A model generated the notes under the pieces. That model was not told where the DNA came from. It saw only the letters and a program-made list of their open reading frames with translations, and did not search any database. From Diphasiastrum complanatum (Eukaryota; Streptophyta; Lycopodiopsida; Lycopodiales; Lycopodiaceae), in contig CM055100.1 in NCBI GenBank assembly GCA_029204225.1, forward strand, positions 1,772,587 through 1,836,586: a stretch of DNA of 64,000 bases, written 5' to 3'. Below are positions 12,632 to 24,412 of this stretch, in pieces. The translations under genes were made by a program, and so were the position numbers. Positions within the stretch are counted from its first letter, which is position 1. Each line of letters opens with the position of its first letter.

Positions 12632-12835
12632 CACTCTAGTTTCCACATTCTTCTTTTGCATATGGGAATATTCTGTCTTCATACATCCGCTGTAATACCT
12701 CTTCACGATCATCTTGGAATGACAGTATTTAGCAGATTGTTGTATGGTTCCATGCATGTGAGATCTTATGATTGGATCGATCCATTTTCCCAGCTCTCTG
12801 GAGATGCTTCTACATGTGTGTGCCAAAACCAAGGA
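12632..12835 (+). pseudogene. Plant cysteine oxidase (PCO/ADO family), single orphan exon
   Basis: Plant cysteine oxidases are non-haem iron dioxygenases that oxidise the N-terminal Cys of ERF-VII factors for oxygen-dependent N-degron turnover. This frame reads [32 protein letters not shown] and RSYDWIDP. The HDH pair supplies two of the three iron-binding histidines of the cupin fold, and YGSMHVKSYDW is a family hallmark. The usual Pro after HDH is Leu here. I see neither the N-terminal exons nor the C-terminal exon with the third His and the YPADGG-like block. The similarity fades after DWIDP, and the frame runs to a stop at 12910. It looks like an isolated exon copy or a gene cut up by rearrangement. 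Confidence 0.75.
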
Positions 12836-12910
12836 GCCTTTCTAAATGAAATTGTTTGCCTTAGAGGGTGTTACTGTAGTGAATACCTTATCACATCCTT
12901 GAATGATTGA

Positions 12911-13515
12911 GTAAGGCTTATAAAATAGGAGGACATTGATTAACTTCCTAGAATAACAACTTGATTAATTAATTTTTTTGTATGCAATTGTCTTTTCCAT
13001 TTCCCATTCACCAACATTGCAATATTAATGAGAAAGTATATATTGAATTGCACTAAGATGTGGTAGGTGCTGATGGAATTGACTTGTTTGGAGATTATCG
13101 AAACAAATCAGGGAACATCTGAAAATTGAAAAAGTTTGATAATCTCTCGGATCGTTCTTTTTCTGGAGGAATCAGAGGCTGCAACGATTTTGAAACAGGC
13201 TAATGAGCAGTTTGAGGCCTGTACTTTTTTTGAAAGACCTGTCGGACAATGCACTTTTGTCAACGTCAAAGTCCAGCAAGTGTGAAAGTGAAGTGCATAA
13301 TATCAATATGAGATGTTAAGTTACTTTGAGTGCTAGTCATTATGTGATAGTTCCAGAAGTAAGTGCAAGAAAGAAAACCAGAATCTTAAGGGATAGAAAG
13401 GCGAGCAATAACTCATGGGTACTTTGGTAGACACAATATGGCCATTTGGTTTTGGACATGGACAGCACCCACCTCAATATCAACCTTAAATTTGATATTT
13501 TGATTCTATGAAAAA
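12911..13515. other. Unassigned AT-rich DNA
   Basis: No coding domain, repeat terminus or RNA gene is recognised between the cysteine oxidase exon and the zinc-knuckle ORF. Confidence 0.45.
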
Positions 13516-13866
13516 GTGCAAGTGTATGTATTAAACAATAGTTACAAATCATCATCTCTAGCACATACAGTTCAACAATATGAAGAACACCCATCACAGT
13601 CTGAAAATGCCTTCACTTATCAAGAATATCCACCCGAAAGTCCAAAACCACTAGCCATACAAGATGGCTATGTCGTTATACAAGGGCCATTGCACACTAG
13701 ATGTTTCAGCTGTGGTGAAACTGGCCACTTCATGGTTGATTGTCCAGTCAAGACCCAGTACCATGCTGAGTGTCCCGACTGTGTCAGAAAACACAGTTTC
13801 AAAGACTATCCAAAACAACCAACTAAGATCCTACTTGCACATCATGTCAGTTATGAATCCCTATAA
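13516..13866 (+). pseudogene. Ty3-gypsy-type gag C-terminus with zinc knuckle (fragment)
   Basis: The frame carries CFSCGETGHFMVDC, a canonical CX2CX4HX4C nucleocapsid zinc knuckle, in a basic C-terminal context. A second degraded copy, CPDCVRKHSFKDYP, follows about 20 residues later. The paired spacing matches the double knuckle of the gypsy element at 46885-47310 (YGCGEGHRLAEC, then ECSYGHFLKNC). A Gln- and Pro-rich linker precedes the knuckles, as is common in gag. The upstream capsid and downstream protease were not found. It could instead be from another gag family. Confidence 0.6.
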
Positions 13867-16477
13867 GATCCTCACAACAACAACACGAGCACCATAGAAA
13901 CCAACAGGTAAACCTGCTGCTCAATCGAGAAGTTTTTTGCAAACTTCTACATTACCGCACAATACACCAGTTCCATAATGCAAAAGACACTAATATGAAA
14001 TGAGTCCTTGTCGAAAGAAAATAAAATCGATCTTCCGTCATCTGCTACAATTCCAACCAAGAGCAACCTCCACAGAGAATTGACAGTTTTTCTCCACTTC
14101 TACAACCTCAAATCTATTTGTCTTTCCATATGCTGATAAGATTTCCAATGTGCCAGTACACAACACATCTAGGATTTGGAAATCCAGATAGAGATTTGGT
14201 TCTAAATCTCTTGTTCAGAGAGGTCATTAGTACATAGTACCTCACCCATACATGCATCTCAAGCTATATCTTACCACGTCTGCTATCACTAATGGTAGAT
14301 TTTAGTATCACCAACCCTGCCTTGTGTTGACAACGGCACGTGAGAGTAAGTCTCCTTACTCTACAAACAATGGAATATTGCAACTGTCAAGCTAAATTAT
14401 CAATGTTGATGAATGCAAGTTTTGTTCGACACGTGCCATACAGTTCTCACTCTCTGTAACGTTTGTTTATTTTCTTGTTTCTCTTCACCTATTTTGTGTG
14501 ATTGATTTTTGCATGAGGAATAGCTACTGCACGAGAGTCTTTTGTAGAGCATCTCCAGAACACATTTTCATTCATCTATCCATCTTCAAATACCCTTGTA
14601 TAGCCATCTAGAATTTTTGAGTAATATGAGAAGTACATATCATGTCCGAGTTGATTCCTACATCTCATTGCCATATTTATTTTTGAGTCAACTACAACAA
14701 GATTGAAACAAATTTAGTTAAAATTTGTTCAATCTTTAGTCCAGTCATATGTTCAACGTGTTTTCAACTACGTGTTCCACACGTCGATCCAATCCTGAAC
14801 ATGAACAGTTACCAGTAACCGCATCCCCACCAACAGATTTTGGGGGGGGGAGAGAGTGGATCTGCTTGGATCCACTGGAGCAGTTACACTGCCAGCAACA
14901 ATATCAACAAGATCGACAGCCAAGGTCACAAGTCAAATATGAAAACGACAAGGCTAAGAAGACATATGGGCAATTCCAAGATACTCAATCAGAAACGACG
15001 AGGATTCTTCAGAAAGAGAAACACAAGCATTGGAAAATCAGTCTCTTTCTTCAACCGACCTCTTGCCATACTTCTGCACCATTCTCATGCCTATCGTCCA
15101 CACCATCTACCGATGTCACCACCTTCGCCCTACCTTCCATTTGTTTGTTTATCATCATTTCACTGTTCTTCTGAGAAATCTCCAGTTTTTTGATAGTCTT
15201 ACTGAAGCAGCTGATAGATCATTGCAAGTGTCTTGCAAAGACCAATTGCCACCTACAATGGTTGATCAGCCAAACGAAGATCTAAGAAGAGCAGGCGAAG
15301 TAGCTAGAAGACATAAGAAATTAAGCAAGAAGCTGAGGAGGAAAGGGCAAAACTTAAGCAACAGTTGAGTTAGATCAGTCTTGATAAAAAAAAACTCTCT
15401 GGAACAATGATAGTTGAATTCTCTCCTATGAAGCCCAAAGAGATCCAAAAGTAACGGATCAAAAGAAAGAGCTACAAAAAATGAAAGACAACCGTGAATC
15501 TGCAAATAAAGCGAGCTCCTCACCCAACAAGGGTCCAAGGCTGCAACTGTAGAACTATCAGTTCCTTCATCCTTCCACCAGGCCTTCATCATGTTTTCTT
15601 GTCGTCACCAACCATTCGTCCAATCTGTTTCTACCACTAATGAGTGAACGAGCCCATTCCCTTGAAGACTGATAACCAAGATTTGTGCTACCTATTAGGA
15701 AAGAGCATCGACAAGACTGGAACTTCAACTGAGAAAAGATTTGCAAAAATGCCGAGAAGCAAATGGAGGATACAAACATCCTAGAAGTTAGAATCTGCCT
15801 AAAAACTAGAAGTGAAATCATCCATGGCAGATGCAACGAAAGAAAGAGACATGAGGAAAGCATTCAAGCATGCAAGTTATGAAGCTGCTGAGAGCTCTCC
15901 AATTTTGAGAATGTCAACCACCTACAACAATAAGACATTCTGATCCAATGGCGGCAATTTGTGAAAACAATTTTTGTGACAAAGACTGGCGACAATAAGC
16001 ACTTGGTTTTATGTAAGCGAACGAGGATCTACGCTTTTCCAAGTACCGTTTGAAGACACCAATACAAAAGCAGTTAGGCATCATCCAATATGAGTTGCAG
16101 TGGGTCCTACAACACATTAGGGGTGGGATGATATTGGCTGATTCTGACGAATCCCTAAGATACTTGGACAGAGCAAGTCAAGAGCACCTCTCACCTTAGA
16201 CCGAGGAGGTCTCTGAGAAGACGAGACCAATGAAGACTGAGAGCCGAGTATGAGAGCTGAGAAATGCTAGTTAGAAATGGCAAGCAAGAATTGTGTAAGC
16301 CTCGTGGTGAATCTCGAAAGATGGAATGGCCATGTAGGAACTAGTATTTCTTGGCAAATGTAATAAATGCAAGTAGACCCCTCTTAAAGAAAGTACAATG
16401 AGCCACCTTTTGATGGTGACCACTAGTGGAGAGCATTATTCCATTGTAATTTGTGAAATGTGAAAATTCCACTAGGA
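13867..16477. other. Probable decayed gypsy interior, no recognisable domain
   Basis: Several 100-140-codon open frames overlap in different phases at 14749-15368. One contains a Lys- and Arg-rich helical stretch, EVARRHKKLSKKLRRKGQ. None carries a domain I recognise. The location between a gag fragment and an LTR of a gypsy family suggests degenerate internal sequence, but this is inference. Confidence 0.35.
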
Positions 16478-17262
16478 TGCCACCTAAGAAGCTCTCTTGA
16501 GAGACTCCCTTTTTTTGTAGAGGAGTTTTTGCATTGTATCTACTCCATGCTTAATAAGAAGATTTCCCATGAGTTTGATGCTACACTAAGCTCCTTGATC
16601 ATGATGGTTTTCTTGAGTGATTCCCCTATGATCATGCCCTTCCATTCATATTGTGTGTGGTTGTGGATTTAGAGTGGATTAGTTTTCTTGCTTTCCTAGT
16701 TGTGGATTAGATTTCATGTTTTCTTGTGGATTAATGTAGGAGCCAACATTCAAGTAAACTAAATAGGCTGGATCTGTTGTGTAGTTCTTGCATATCTCTT
16801 TACAATCAAGTTCTTGATGTTCTTGGGATGTCCAAGAATCAAAAGACTGGTTGGTTTCTTGATTCTTGGACTTCTAAAATGCTGTCTAGTTTAGTTAGTT
16901 TAGTTTCTTGCTTTGTTTCTTGTAGTGGTAATGTGTATGCTAGTTTAGTTTTCAGATTTCAAGAAGCTATCCATTTAGTTTTTGTTTCTAGTTGTAGGTT
17001 AATGCATGTGTAGAGTAGTTTCAGCCTTTTAAGGATTTGTTCACTTGATATTGCAGCATTAGAGTAGGATAATATGATTTGTTCACCTAGACTTCATGTT
17101 GATCTATGGGTTGAATGTTTTGATTGCATGTTCGGATGTTAATGCATGTGATTCTGGTTCAAGAGAGACAATTCTGGTTTGTCCTCTGATAGGCAGGACA
17201 TTTACTACATCGATATCAGCCCCTTCTGCCTAATCTGGGCCTTTAAACAAGAAAGATAATCT
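16478..17262 (+). mobile_element. Gypsy-family LTR, plus orientation, truncated
   Basis: This segment is the reverse complement of much of 18220-18876, at roughly 80 percent identity by eye. Shared landmarks are gccacctaag, cttgtggattaatgtag, gtaaactaaatagg, gatgttcttgggatgtcc and gttcaagag. It lacks the TGTTGGGGG start seen in the other copy and its 3' end with the primer site. Confidence 0.7.
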
Positions 17263-17360
17263 CAAGAAGTGCCAACAGTCTCTGTTACATGCAGCTGCGA
17301 TGGGCGAATGCAACGTGTGGAAGTGGTAAGAAACTGCTTCTGTCTAGGACATATAGAACT

Positions 17361-17798
17361 GCGTCGGTTGAGAATTGAAGTAGTGCGTCAGTTGAGAATT
17401 GAAGCAGGCCGTCGATTGAGATGTGATACAGACTGTCGGTTGAAAATTGAGACAGGCTATCGATTGAGATCTGATGCTTGCCGTCGGTTGAGATCTGATG
17501 CTTTCCATCGATTGAGATCTGATACAATGTCGTTGGTTGAGAACCGATGCAATGCCGTCGATTGAGATCTGAAGCAGGTCGTCGGTTGAGATCTGAAGCT
17601 TGTCGTCGGTTGATATCTGATACAGGGCCGTCGGTTGAGATCTGAAGCTTGTCGTCGATTGAGGTATGATATAGGGCCGTCAGTTGAGATTTCAATAGGT
17701 CACCGTCGGTCGAGATGTAACGGATGACCGTCGGTTGAGATCGGACAATGTGTGTGTCAGTTGAGATTCGAAGCTGGAGCTCCAATTGAGATTTCAAG
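17361..17798. repeat. 24-bp minisatellite, about 17 units
   Basis: Imperfect repeats of cgtcggttgagatctgaag plus about five variable bases. Most units are 24 bp, so frames stay open on both strands. The minus strand encodes an eight-residue repeat of the form QISTDGKH and the plus strand a RRLRSDA-like repeat. The array lies just downstream, on the minus strand, of the PBS at 18039-18050, so it would sit in the leader of that minus-strand gypsy element. No protein function is claimed. Confidence 0.9.
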
Positions 17799-18038
17799 GT
17801 GAGGAATGGGAGGAGCGTGAGCTTGAGTAGAATCGAATCCAAGTCTGTTAGTGTGTTTGCAAGAACAACGAATCTGCAATTCTAACCTGTGGATATGGAT
17901 GAGGAGATAGCCATTGAAGTGGCTCTGTTCAGTTGTGGAAACTCATAAGTGGTGAAAGAATTGGAGTGTGTGTGCAGTAATCTGAGTGTGGACTTTGTTG
18001 CTGTGTTGTTGGATGTAGTATGCATTGGGGTTCAAGTA

Positions 18039-18050
18039 GCAACGGCGCCA
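18039..18050 (-). promoter_or_regulatory. Primer binding site, tRNA-Asp type
   Basis: On the minus strand, TGGCGCCGTTGC begins two bases after the LTR end. It matches the first 12 bases of the usual plant gypsy PBS complementary to tRNA-Asp. Confidence 0.75.
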
Positions 18051-18052
18051 AA

Positions 18053-19113
18053 TGTTGACAGATCCCCTGCTCTAGAGGACCTGTTGTCTACTTCGATTCT
18101 TTCTGGCCACTTTTTCAGAACCGTTTTTGCCTGTTATCAGGCTTCATGGCATTCGTTAGATAGTTTCTTGATTTTACGGTGCCAACCCAGGCAGAAGCGG
18201 ACATAATTTTGTTGTTGTATTTTCTTTACGTCCTGCCTGTTAGAGGACTACTCAGGGACGTCACTCTTGAACGCACTTACATTCTACATAGAGATGCAAG
18301 CCAAGAACTCTCATTCACAGATTAGCATGCAAACCAATGAACGTTCAATGGATTTCTATAGCTACCTACACTTAAAACGGACTGAAATCAGAGCCTACAC
18401 TACATTAACACTGAGCTACCTTGCATAACTTGACAAAAACAAGAAACAAAACTAATCTACAACATATTAGAAGTCCAAGAATCAAGAAACCAACCAACCT
18501 TTTGATTCTTGGACATCCCAAGAACATCAAGAATTGGATTGTACAGAGATATGCAAGAATCACACCACAGATCCAACCTATTTAGTTTACTTGAATGCTA
18601 GCTTCTACATTAATCCACAAGAAAACAAGAAAGCTAATCCACTCTACAAAACAACAAATCTAATCCACTCTATAGTCCACAACCACACACAAAAGGAGGA
18701 AAGGGCAAGATCATAAATGCATCACTCAAGAAACAAGCATGATCAAGGAGCTCAATGGTTGCACCAAACTCGTGAAGGCTCTTTTCATTTCAACATGGAG
18801 TTGATACAAATCACAAAAATCTCTTCTTCACAAAGAGGGAGTCTCTTAAATAAGCAAGAGAGCTACTTAGGTGGCAAGATTCATGTGAGTCCAAAGTTGG
18901 ACCCAACTCTAAAATAATAAACTTCTAAGTTTAAAATGACTTTGGGCCTGAAGTTTTATTTTAATTACAAGGGTCCCAAGTCCATTATTTCTATTTACAT
19001 TCACCTTGCGTGCTCCTTGGGTCATGGATTTATACACACATGAAGCCATGCCCTTGCAACACATTGATTGACTCATTTTTTTTATTCGCACTATGTTGGG
19101 AATACCCCCAACA
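18053..19113 (-). mobile_element. Gypsy-family LTR, minus orientation, near complete
   Basis: On the minus strand this runs from TGTTGGGGGTATTCCCAACA (19113) to TCAACA (18053), followed by a PBS, so it has TG...CA termini. The first 250 or so bases closely match the 5' LTR of the gypsy element at 43489, sharing gcgaataaaa, gggcatggcttc, taatggacttggg and gttgggtccaact. The two LTRs diverge further in. Its middle part is complementary to 16478-17262, forming a large inverted repeat around the minisatellite. Confidence 0.8.
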
Positions 19114-20045
19114 GGACCCACGACCTGAAGTAGTGCCGGTCCCTCGGCAATCTACTGGCTCAATAAAGTGAGCACTTGGCTCACCGCTGGTTGATCAGGT
19201 ACGTCGTTACGTCTTTCATAAAGGTGATTCTGCCAATATTTTTCAAGTCCTTGTGTGCAGGGACTTGTGGATGCTGGTGATCCATCGTTGCTCGATCCAA
19301 CCTTGAAAACGGCTCGTCCAGGGGTGGCCCTGAAGACCGGCTCAGTAATACACATGAGAAATTGACAGTTGATCCTCCATGCGATCTGAGGCCAATGCCT
19401 TATTAGGATCAAAACAAATTGGTGGGAGAAAGTTATCCCACTTGGTCTCAATTCCCATCAGATATTCCAAGTCCCGGGCATAAGATGTTGCCGCGTGGAC
19501 TGTTGGATCTGGGCAATTGAAATACTCCATGGAAAATTTGCTGAGAGCCCTTTGGGCGTCTACAACCATTGTCCAACTGTGCTCGAAGTTGATTTTTGGC
19601 TAGTTCAGTTGTTGAGCGTGATTTTGTCCATTGGGGTGCCGCATTCTGCCCATTTGGTTTATCGTAGACATGACAAGAAATGGGCGTTTACCCGAAGTTG
19701 CTGAGGACTTGTCACATAAGCTATGATGGCCGTAGGGTCACGTTCGAAGAGCTGCTGACACCACTCTGGTTGTGGTAAGAGGGCGGGGAGTGTCTGCAGC
19801 TCATTTTCCTTGATAGTTTGCATTGAAAAGGATATCTGCTAACCGCCTCTTGAAGACTCGTGGGGATATTTGAATAAGAATTTGTTGATTTTCTCCTCCA
19901 TAGACTTGGGGCATCTGAAAGTCTGGCTGACAGATATATTGCGCAAGCCTCTTGATGAGGAGGCTTGTCCTTCCCCGTGGTTGTGGCTGGGACCCATGTC
20001 TTGGCCTTGGTCTCGCATCTCAGCTCCAGTATCGGGAGGTCGGAC
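19114..20045. other. Unassigned; minus-strand frame possibly coding-derived
   Basis: A minus-strand frame over 19342-19569 and its neighbours shows GC-richer, codon-like sequence such as EWCQQLFERDPTAIIAYVTS further upstream, but it is broken by stops and shifts. I do not recognise the family. Confidence 0.3.
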
Positions 20046-20454
20046 TTGGCTATAAGTGTAAATCAATTTCAGAGCTCACTTAGGTTTCGTCTTGTTTTGT
20101 TTCATCTCGTCTCGTCTTGTTACAGAGCCTGATTGATCTTTTTGTGAATTCTTCTCTTTTGTCTAATTTCGATTTGTTTCATTTCGTCTCACGATTTCTA
20201 TGCTTCCAACATGAATCAATGTCAGAGCTCGTTTAAGTTTTGCTTCGCTTCATTTCATTTCGTTTTCATCTTGATTCCGTCTCATTTCGTGTCGTTGTGT
20301 TGCAGAGCCTGATTGATCCAACACAAATTATTCTCAAATAGAAAAAATTCGAGTTTCGCGAAACTGTTCGCGAATCATTTGAGACTTTTATCAGTTTGTC
20401 ACTAGAGTTCTAGCTGGAATTTGCATTTTCATAGTGCAATTTTTTTCGCATCAG
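20046..20454 (+). mobile_element. Probable 5' LTR of copia element A (3' part)
   Basis: The sequence ends in gcatcag directly before a copia primer site. Inside are two diverged direct repeats of about 90-120 bp (20055-20140 and 20205-20320), both running from tcagagctc to agagcctgattgatc. Two TTCGCGAA-like palindromes lie at 20350-20375. The LTR 5' end could not be placed because no second LTR is present. Confidence 0.55.
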
Positions 20455-20467
20455 TGGTATCAAAGCC
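20455..20467 (+). promoter_or_regulatory. Primer binding site of copia A
   Basis: tggtatcaaagcc matches the plant copia primer site complementary to initiator tRNA-Met, with one substitution from TGGTATCAGAGCC. Confidence 0.85.
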
Positions 20468-20579
20468 TATCTTGTCATAGTCTGACATAACCAAAAAGCT
20501 ATAAGATCCAGGAGGCTAAACATTCAAATAAACAACCATTAACAAGTGAAAAACACAAATTCAGGAGCAATGACTTCAA

Positions 20580-21480
20580 TTAGCAGCATACAATCCAAGA
20601 TTTGTACAATTTTGGATTCATCATGATCTAACTTCCTAGCATGGAAGATAAAGACCTCGCTGATACTAAAGGGGGAAGGATTATTCCCCTGGGTAGATGG
20701 CATTGAGGAGATGCCTACAACAACAGGCAAGGAGCTACATGAATGGAGGGAGAAGAATGACAAGGCAGTAGCCTTGCTATCATCATCCATTGAGGATAGC
20801 CTCACACTTGACCTGGCTACACTCTCTAAAGCAAAAGAGATGTGGGATACACTACTCACAAGATTTCAGACGAAATCACACAGTCAGATAATGATGCTTG
20901 AGGATTAGCTGACAAACCTGTAGTGGGATGGCAAAGACTTCACTTCTTTTGTTAGGAAGATGAAGGAACTATTCCTTTCACTACACAATTCTGGAGCAGA
21001 AAATGCAGTGTCAGCAGAGAAGCAGCTCACTTATCTGTTGAGAGCCTTACCAAGATCCTTTCAGACAACCAGAACACTGCTAGCAAAGGATCCTACAATG
21101 ACACTCGAAAAGACAATTGTCGAGATTCGAGAAGAAGTTGAGGCTCGAGAACACCTTGATCACAAGGATGCTTCTAACCAAGCCCTCTACATCAACAAAG
21201 AAAAGACAAAAAAACAATGAAAGCCTAAGAGGGAGTCAGATCGAAAGCAGTATCGTGATCAGCAAGCAGAAGGGACCAACAAAGGAAAATGGAAGAACAA
21301 AGAAAGGTCGAAATAGCAAAGTGGAGACAAGAAGACTTGTGTGAGATGCAAACACGAAGGGCATATAGTCGATTCGTGTTGGCTCACTCCAAAAATTGAG
21401 TGTATTCACTGCCACAAGAAGGGTCATGTAGCCATAGACTGCCGCTTGAATCCAAAAAACAGATCAACACAAAGCAAATA
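20580..21480 (+). pseudogene. Copia A gag with two zinc knuckles, broken
   Basis: The frame reads FLAWKIKTSLILKGEGLFPW, then AKEMWDTLLTRFQ, FTSFVRKMKELFLSLHNSG and LTYLLRALPRSFQ, which is the copia gag (UBN2-type) capsid. It has two stops near 20906 and 20922. After another stop and shift come two nucleocapsid knuckles, CVRCKHEGHIVDSC and CIHCHKKGHVAIDC. Translation cannot proceed through, so the copy is dead. Its closest relative in the window is fragment G at 60080-60700. Confidence 0.88.
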
Positions 21481-21524
21481 AGAGAACAATAATAGTTCGT
21501 GTCGAGGAGCTAGAGAGCTCGAAA

Positions 21525-22780
21525 ATGGGTGAAGAAGGATCAAATCATGGTAATTCGACCGCCTACATCTATGAATGCATGTGTGCAATGTCAACACCTG
21601 ACACACAGGAGGTAATCTTAGACTCAGAAGCTACCTCACACTTTGTTACATCAAGACGAATCATGTCTGATTTTCGAGATGCAGATCCATCAAGATTTAT
21701 TGTTCTTGGAGATGGATCCAAACATCAAGTGAATGGTATTGGTTCATTGTGGCTCAACAGAATGGCAGAGACAGACGATTCGAAGATGTTCTGTTCATGC
21801 CTACACTGCAACAGGACTTGCTATCTATGGCAAGAATAGCTAATGTTGTGTGTGATGTTCTTAGATGAAGCATGCAACGTTGCTGATGCAAGTACCAGTA
21901 CCCTGATCACCCAAGGTAGAAGAAAATACAATCTATATCACTTAAAGGTATGCCTGCCTACAGATCAAGTGCATCAGACTCATGATTTGCCAGACACTCT
22001 ATGGCACAGGAGACTATGCCATATGAATTCAATGGCACTATACCAAACAAGCCATCATGGAGCAATCATAGGGGTGAGCATCTTGAATGCAACCAGTTCG
22101 ACGACCTATAATGCATGCCTAAAGGGTAAGATGTCACACACTCCATTTGTCAAGGACTCCTACAGAACGACCAAGATTCAGGAGTTAGTGCATTCTGACA
22201 TCTGTGGGCCTTTCAATGAGATCTTAGTAGGAGGCTCGAAATATTACATTACCTTTATTGATGATTATAGTAAATTTGCTAGAATCTATTTTATTCAAAA
22301 TAAATCAGAAGCATTTGACAAATTCACAGAGTATGTGAATTGGGCAGAGAGATGCACTGGTAATAAAGTGAAGCAGATCAGAACAGATTGAGGTGGAGAA
22401 TACATCTCGAATCACTTCACTGACTTCTGCAATGATCGTGATATCATTCACAAAAGGACTGCATCTTACACACCGCAGCACAACGGTGTTGCAGAAAGAA
22501 AGAATAGGACCCTAATGGAAGTTGCCAGATGCATGATGGCCAACTTGAAAGCTCCAAGAGTACTGTGGGCTGAAGCAGTAGCTACAGCTGCTTACATTCA
22601 AAACATGATAGGAAAGTCTGGTGTTCCTCACACGACACCACACGAATTATGGTGGGGTAGAAAACCCAATCTGACTCACATCTGTATCTTTGGTTGTGTA
22701 GCTTACACACATGTTTCTGATAAGCTTTGAAAGAAGCTTGATGAGAAAGCTGAACAAGATATCTTGTAGGATATGACAAT
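21525..22780 (+). pseudogene. Copia A protease and integrase, degenerate
   Basis: The protease active site reads ILDSEATSHFV where copia elements have DSGATSH, so the catalytic Gly is lost. Integrase follows: LWHRRLCHMNSM, ELVHSDICGPF, FIDDYSKFARIYF, then an in-frame stop between IRTD and GGEYISNHF, then NGVAERKNRTLMEVAR and HELWWGRKPNLTH. The three catalytic acidic positions (HSD, RTD, AE) are still recognisable. Further stops occur at 21837 and 22730. Confidence 0.88.
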
Positions 22781-22800
22781 AATTCTTCATACTACAGAGT

Positions 22801-23714
22801 CTACATGCCAGAGACAAACACTGTGAAGACAGCCAAAGATGTCAAATTTGATGAGAGCAAAATGATGTCCAACGATGATCCTATCAGCTATGAAGTTCTT
22901 GAAAGACAGTACCATGATCTGCCAACTATGACAGAGGGAGCAGAGGACGAACACAAAAACAAAGATGTTCGAGTCACTTTGCATTCGAGTGACGAATCAG
23001 ACGAAGAAAGTTTTGAGAGGCAGCCTCCTGCTATAGTACTTGTAAACCGAAATGGTTCCGGACCTAGCAGAGTAGACAAAGGCAAAGGCATTGCAGTTCC
23101 AGGAGGATCTCCTAGAAGGTCGACAAGACAATGAAGAGCGCTAGCAAGATATGTGCCAGGTAGCTCTGCTTCTACATCAAAAGAGTTCTGTGGATTCACT
23201 GGCGAACCACAGACATTCGAGGAGGCAATCAAATGTCCAGAGAAGGACAAATGGATCCAAGCCATGAATGAGGAGATGGAATCCATGAGGAAGAACCAGG
23301 TATGGACGTTGCAGCCATTACCAAATAAGTGAAAGGCTATAAAATACAAATGGGTATACAAGCTAAAGTATGGACCAGATGGAGATGTCTCAAAGTATAA
23401 GACAAGGCTTGTAGCGAAGAGATTCTCTCAGAGATATGGTATTGACTATTCTGAGACCTTCTCTCCTGTCGTGAAACATTCATCTCTACATTTACTATTT
23501 GCATATGCAGCTGCTTATGACCTCATGATTCACATTGTGGATGAGAAGACAACCTTCTTGCATGGTGAGCGAGTATCTATGATCTGAAGCAGTCAGTGCG
23601 ACAATGGTACAAAAAGAAATATCAAGCCCTAAAATCCTTAGGATTCAAGTCACTTATTGCTGATTCCAATGTCTATGAAAGGGAAGCAAGGAGAATCTCC
23701 AATGCACCCAGCTT
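22801..23714 (+). pseudogene. Copia A reverse transcriptase N-terminal part, truncated
   Basis: Contains a YKLKYGPDGDVSKYKTRLVA match to the copia RT start, then RYGIDYSETFSPVVKHSSL and VDEKTTFLHG. After a shift comes LKQSVRQWYKKKYQALKSLG. The YVDD active site and RNase H are missing, because sequence changes abruptly to an LTR of element B at about 23715. Confidence 0.82.
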
Positions 23715-24399
23715 ACTCGAGCTACATGGATATGTCATATCTAGATTGATGAGTACAACTTGCATATAGTTTGTAGACATAGAATTAGCAAAATTACGCT
23801 TGTAGAAACTCGTGGCAATTCACATGCATTAATTGTAAGTGATCCATAGTGACATGAAAGGCATGCACAAAGAGTAATGGACACATGGATGATGATTTGT
23901 ACATTTCTAGTTAGAACTAGCACACTTGGAAAAAGTTGGTAGAGTTTCATGCATGAGAAGTGAAAATGTCACATAGACTCTAGTTTTCACTTTAGATCTC
24001 ATTAAATGATGGATGGATGTGGTTCTACCTCAAGCTATCTCAAACTCCATAAATATGTGTAGCTCTCCTCATATTTTGTGATGAAGAACCAAAGCTTTGT
24101 AGCTATCTTATGCCATTTTGGATCCACACAATTTTTGCTTGCTATCTCTCTATCTTTCTCTCTCTAACTCGTTTTGAGGCTAATGCTAATACACTGATAC
24201 CTTGTACTTTTGCTCATTATTGATTTATTGCTATCATATTCTGATGCTTAGCATGCTAGATTATGATTAAGCCATATCATCTGAACTAGATCTTGTTAAT
24301 CAATCTAGAACCATCTTACTGTGCTAATCACAAAGCTTAATTAGATCCATCATACTTGTGGGTTTTTTTGCACATGTGTGAAATCTGGAAATTTTGTCG
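23715..24399 (+). mobile_element. 5' LTR of copia B, lacking its first ~106 bp
   Basis: Matches the 3' LTR at 27182-27575 almost base for base from actcgagctacatggatatg onward and ends directly at a primer site. Alignment to the 3' LTR start (27076) shows that the first 106 bases are absent here. The last two bases read CG instead of CA, while a second, inverted copy at 27664 has the expected CA. Just upstream of the end is a CACATGTGTG palindrome at 24371-24380. Confidence 0.85.
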
Positions 24400-24412
24400 T
24401 GGTATCAGAGCC
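24400..24412 (+). promoter_or_regulatory. Primer binding site of copia B
   Basis: TGGTATCAGAGCC is an exact copia primer site complementary to initiator tRNA-Met. Confidence 0.95.

Noticed and set aside
17269-17842. Two long frames on opposite strands over the minisatellite as genes
   Set aside because: Both are open only because the unit is 24 bp. There is no start context, domain or flanking coding sequence.
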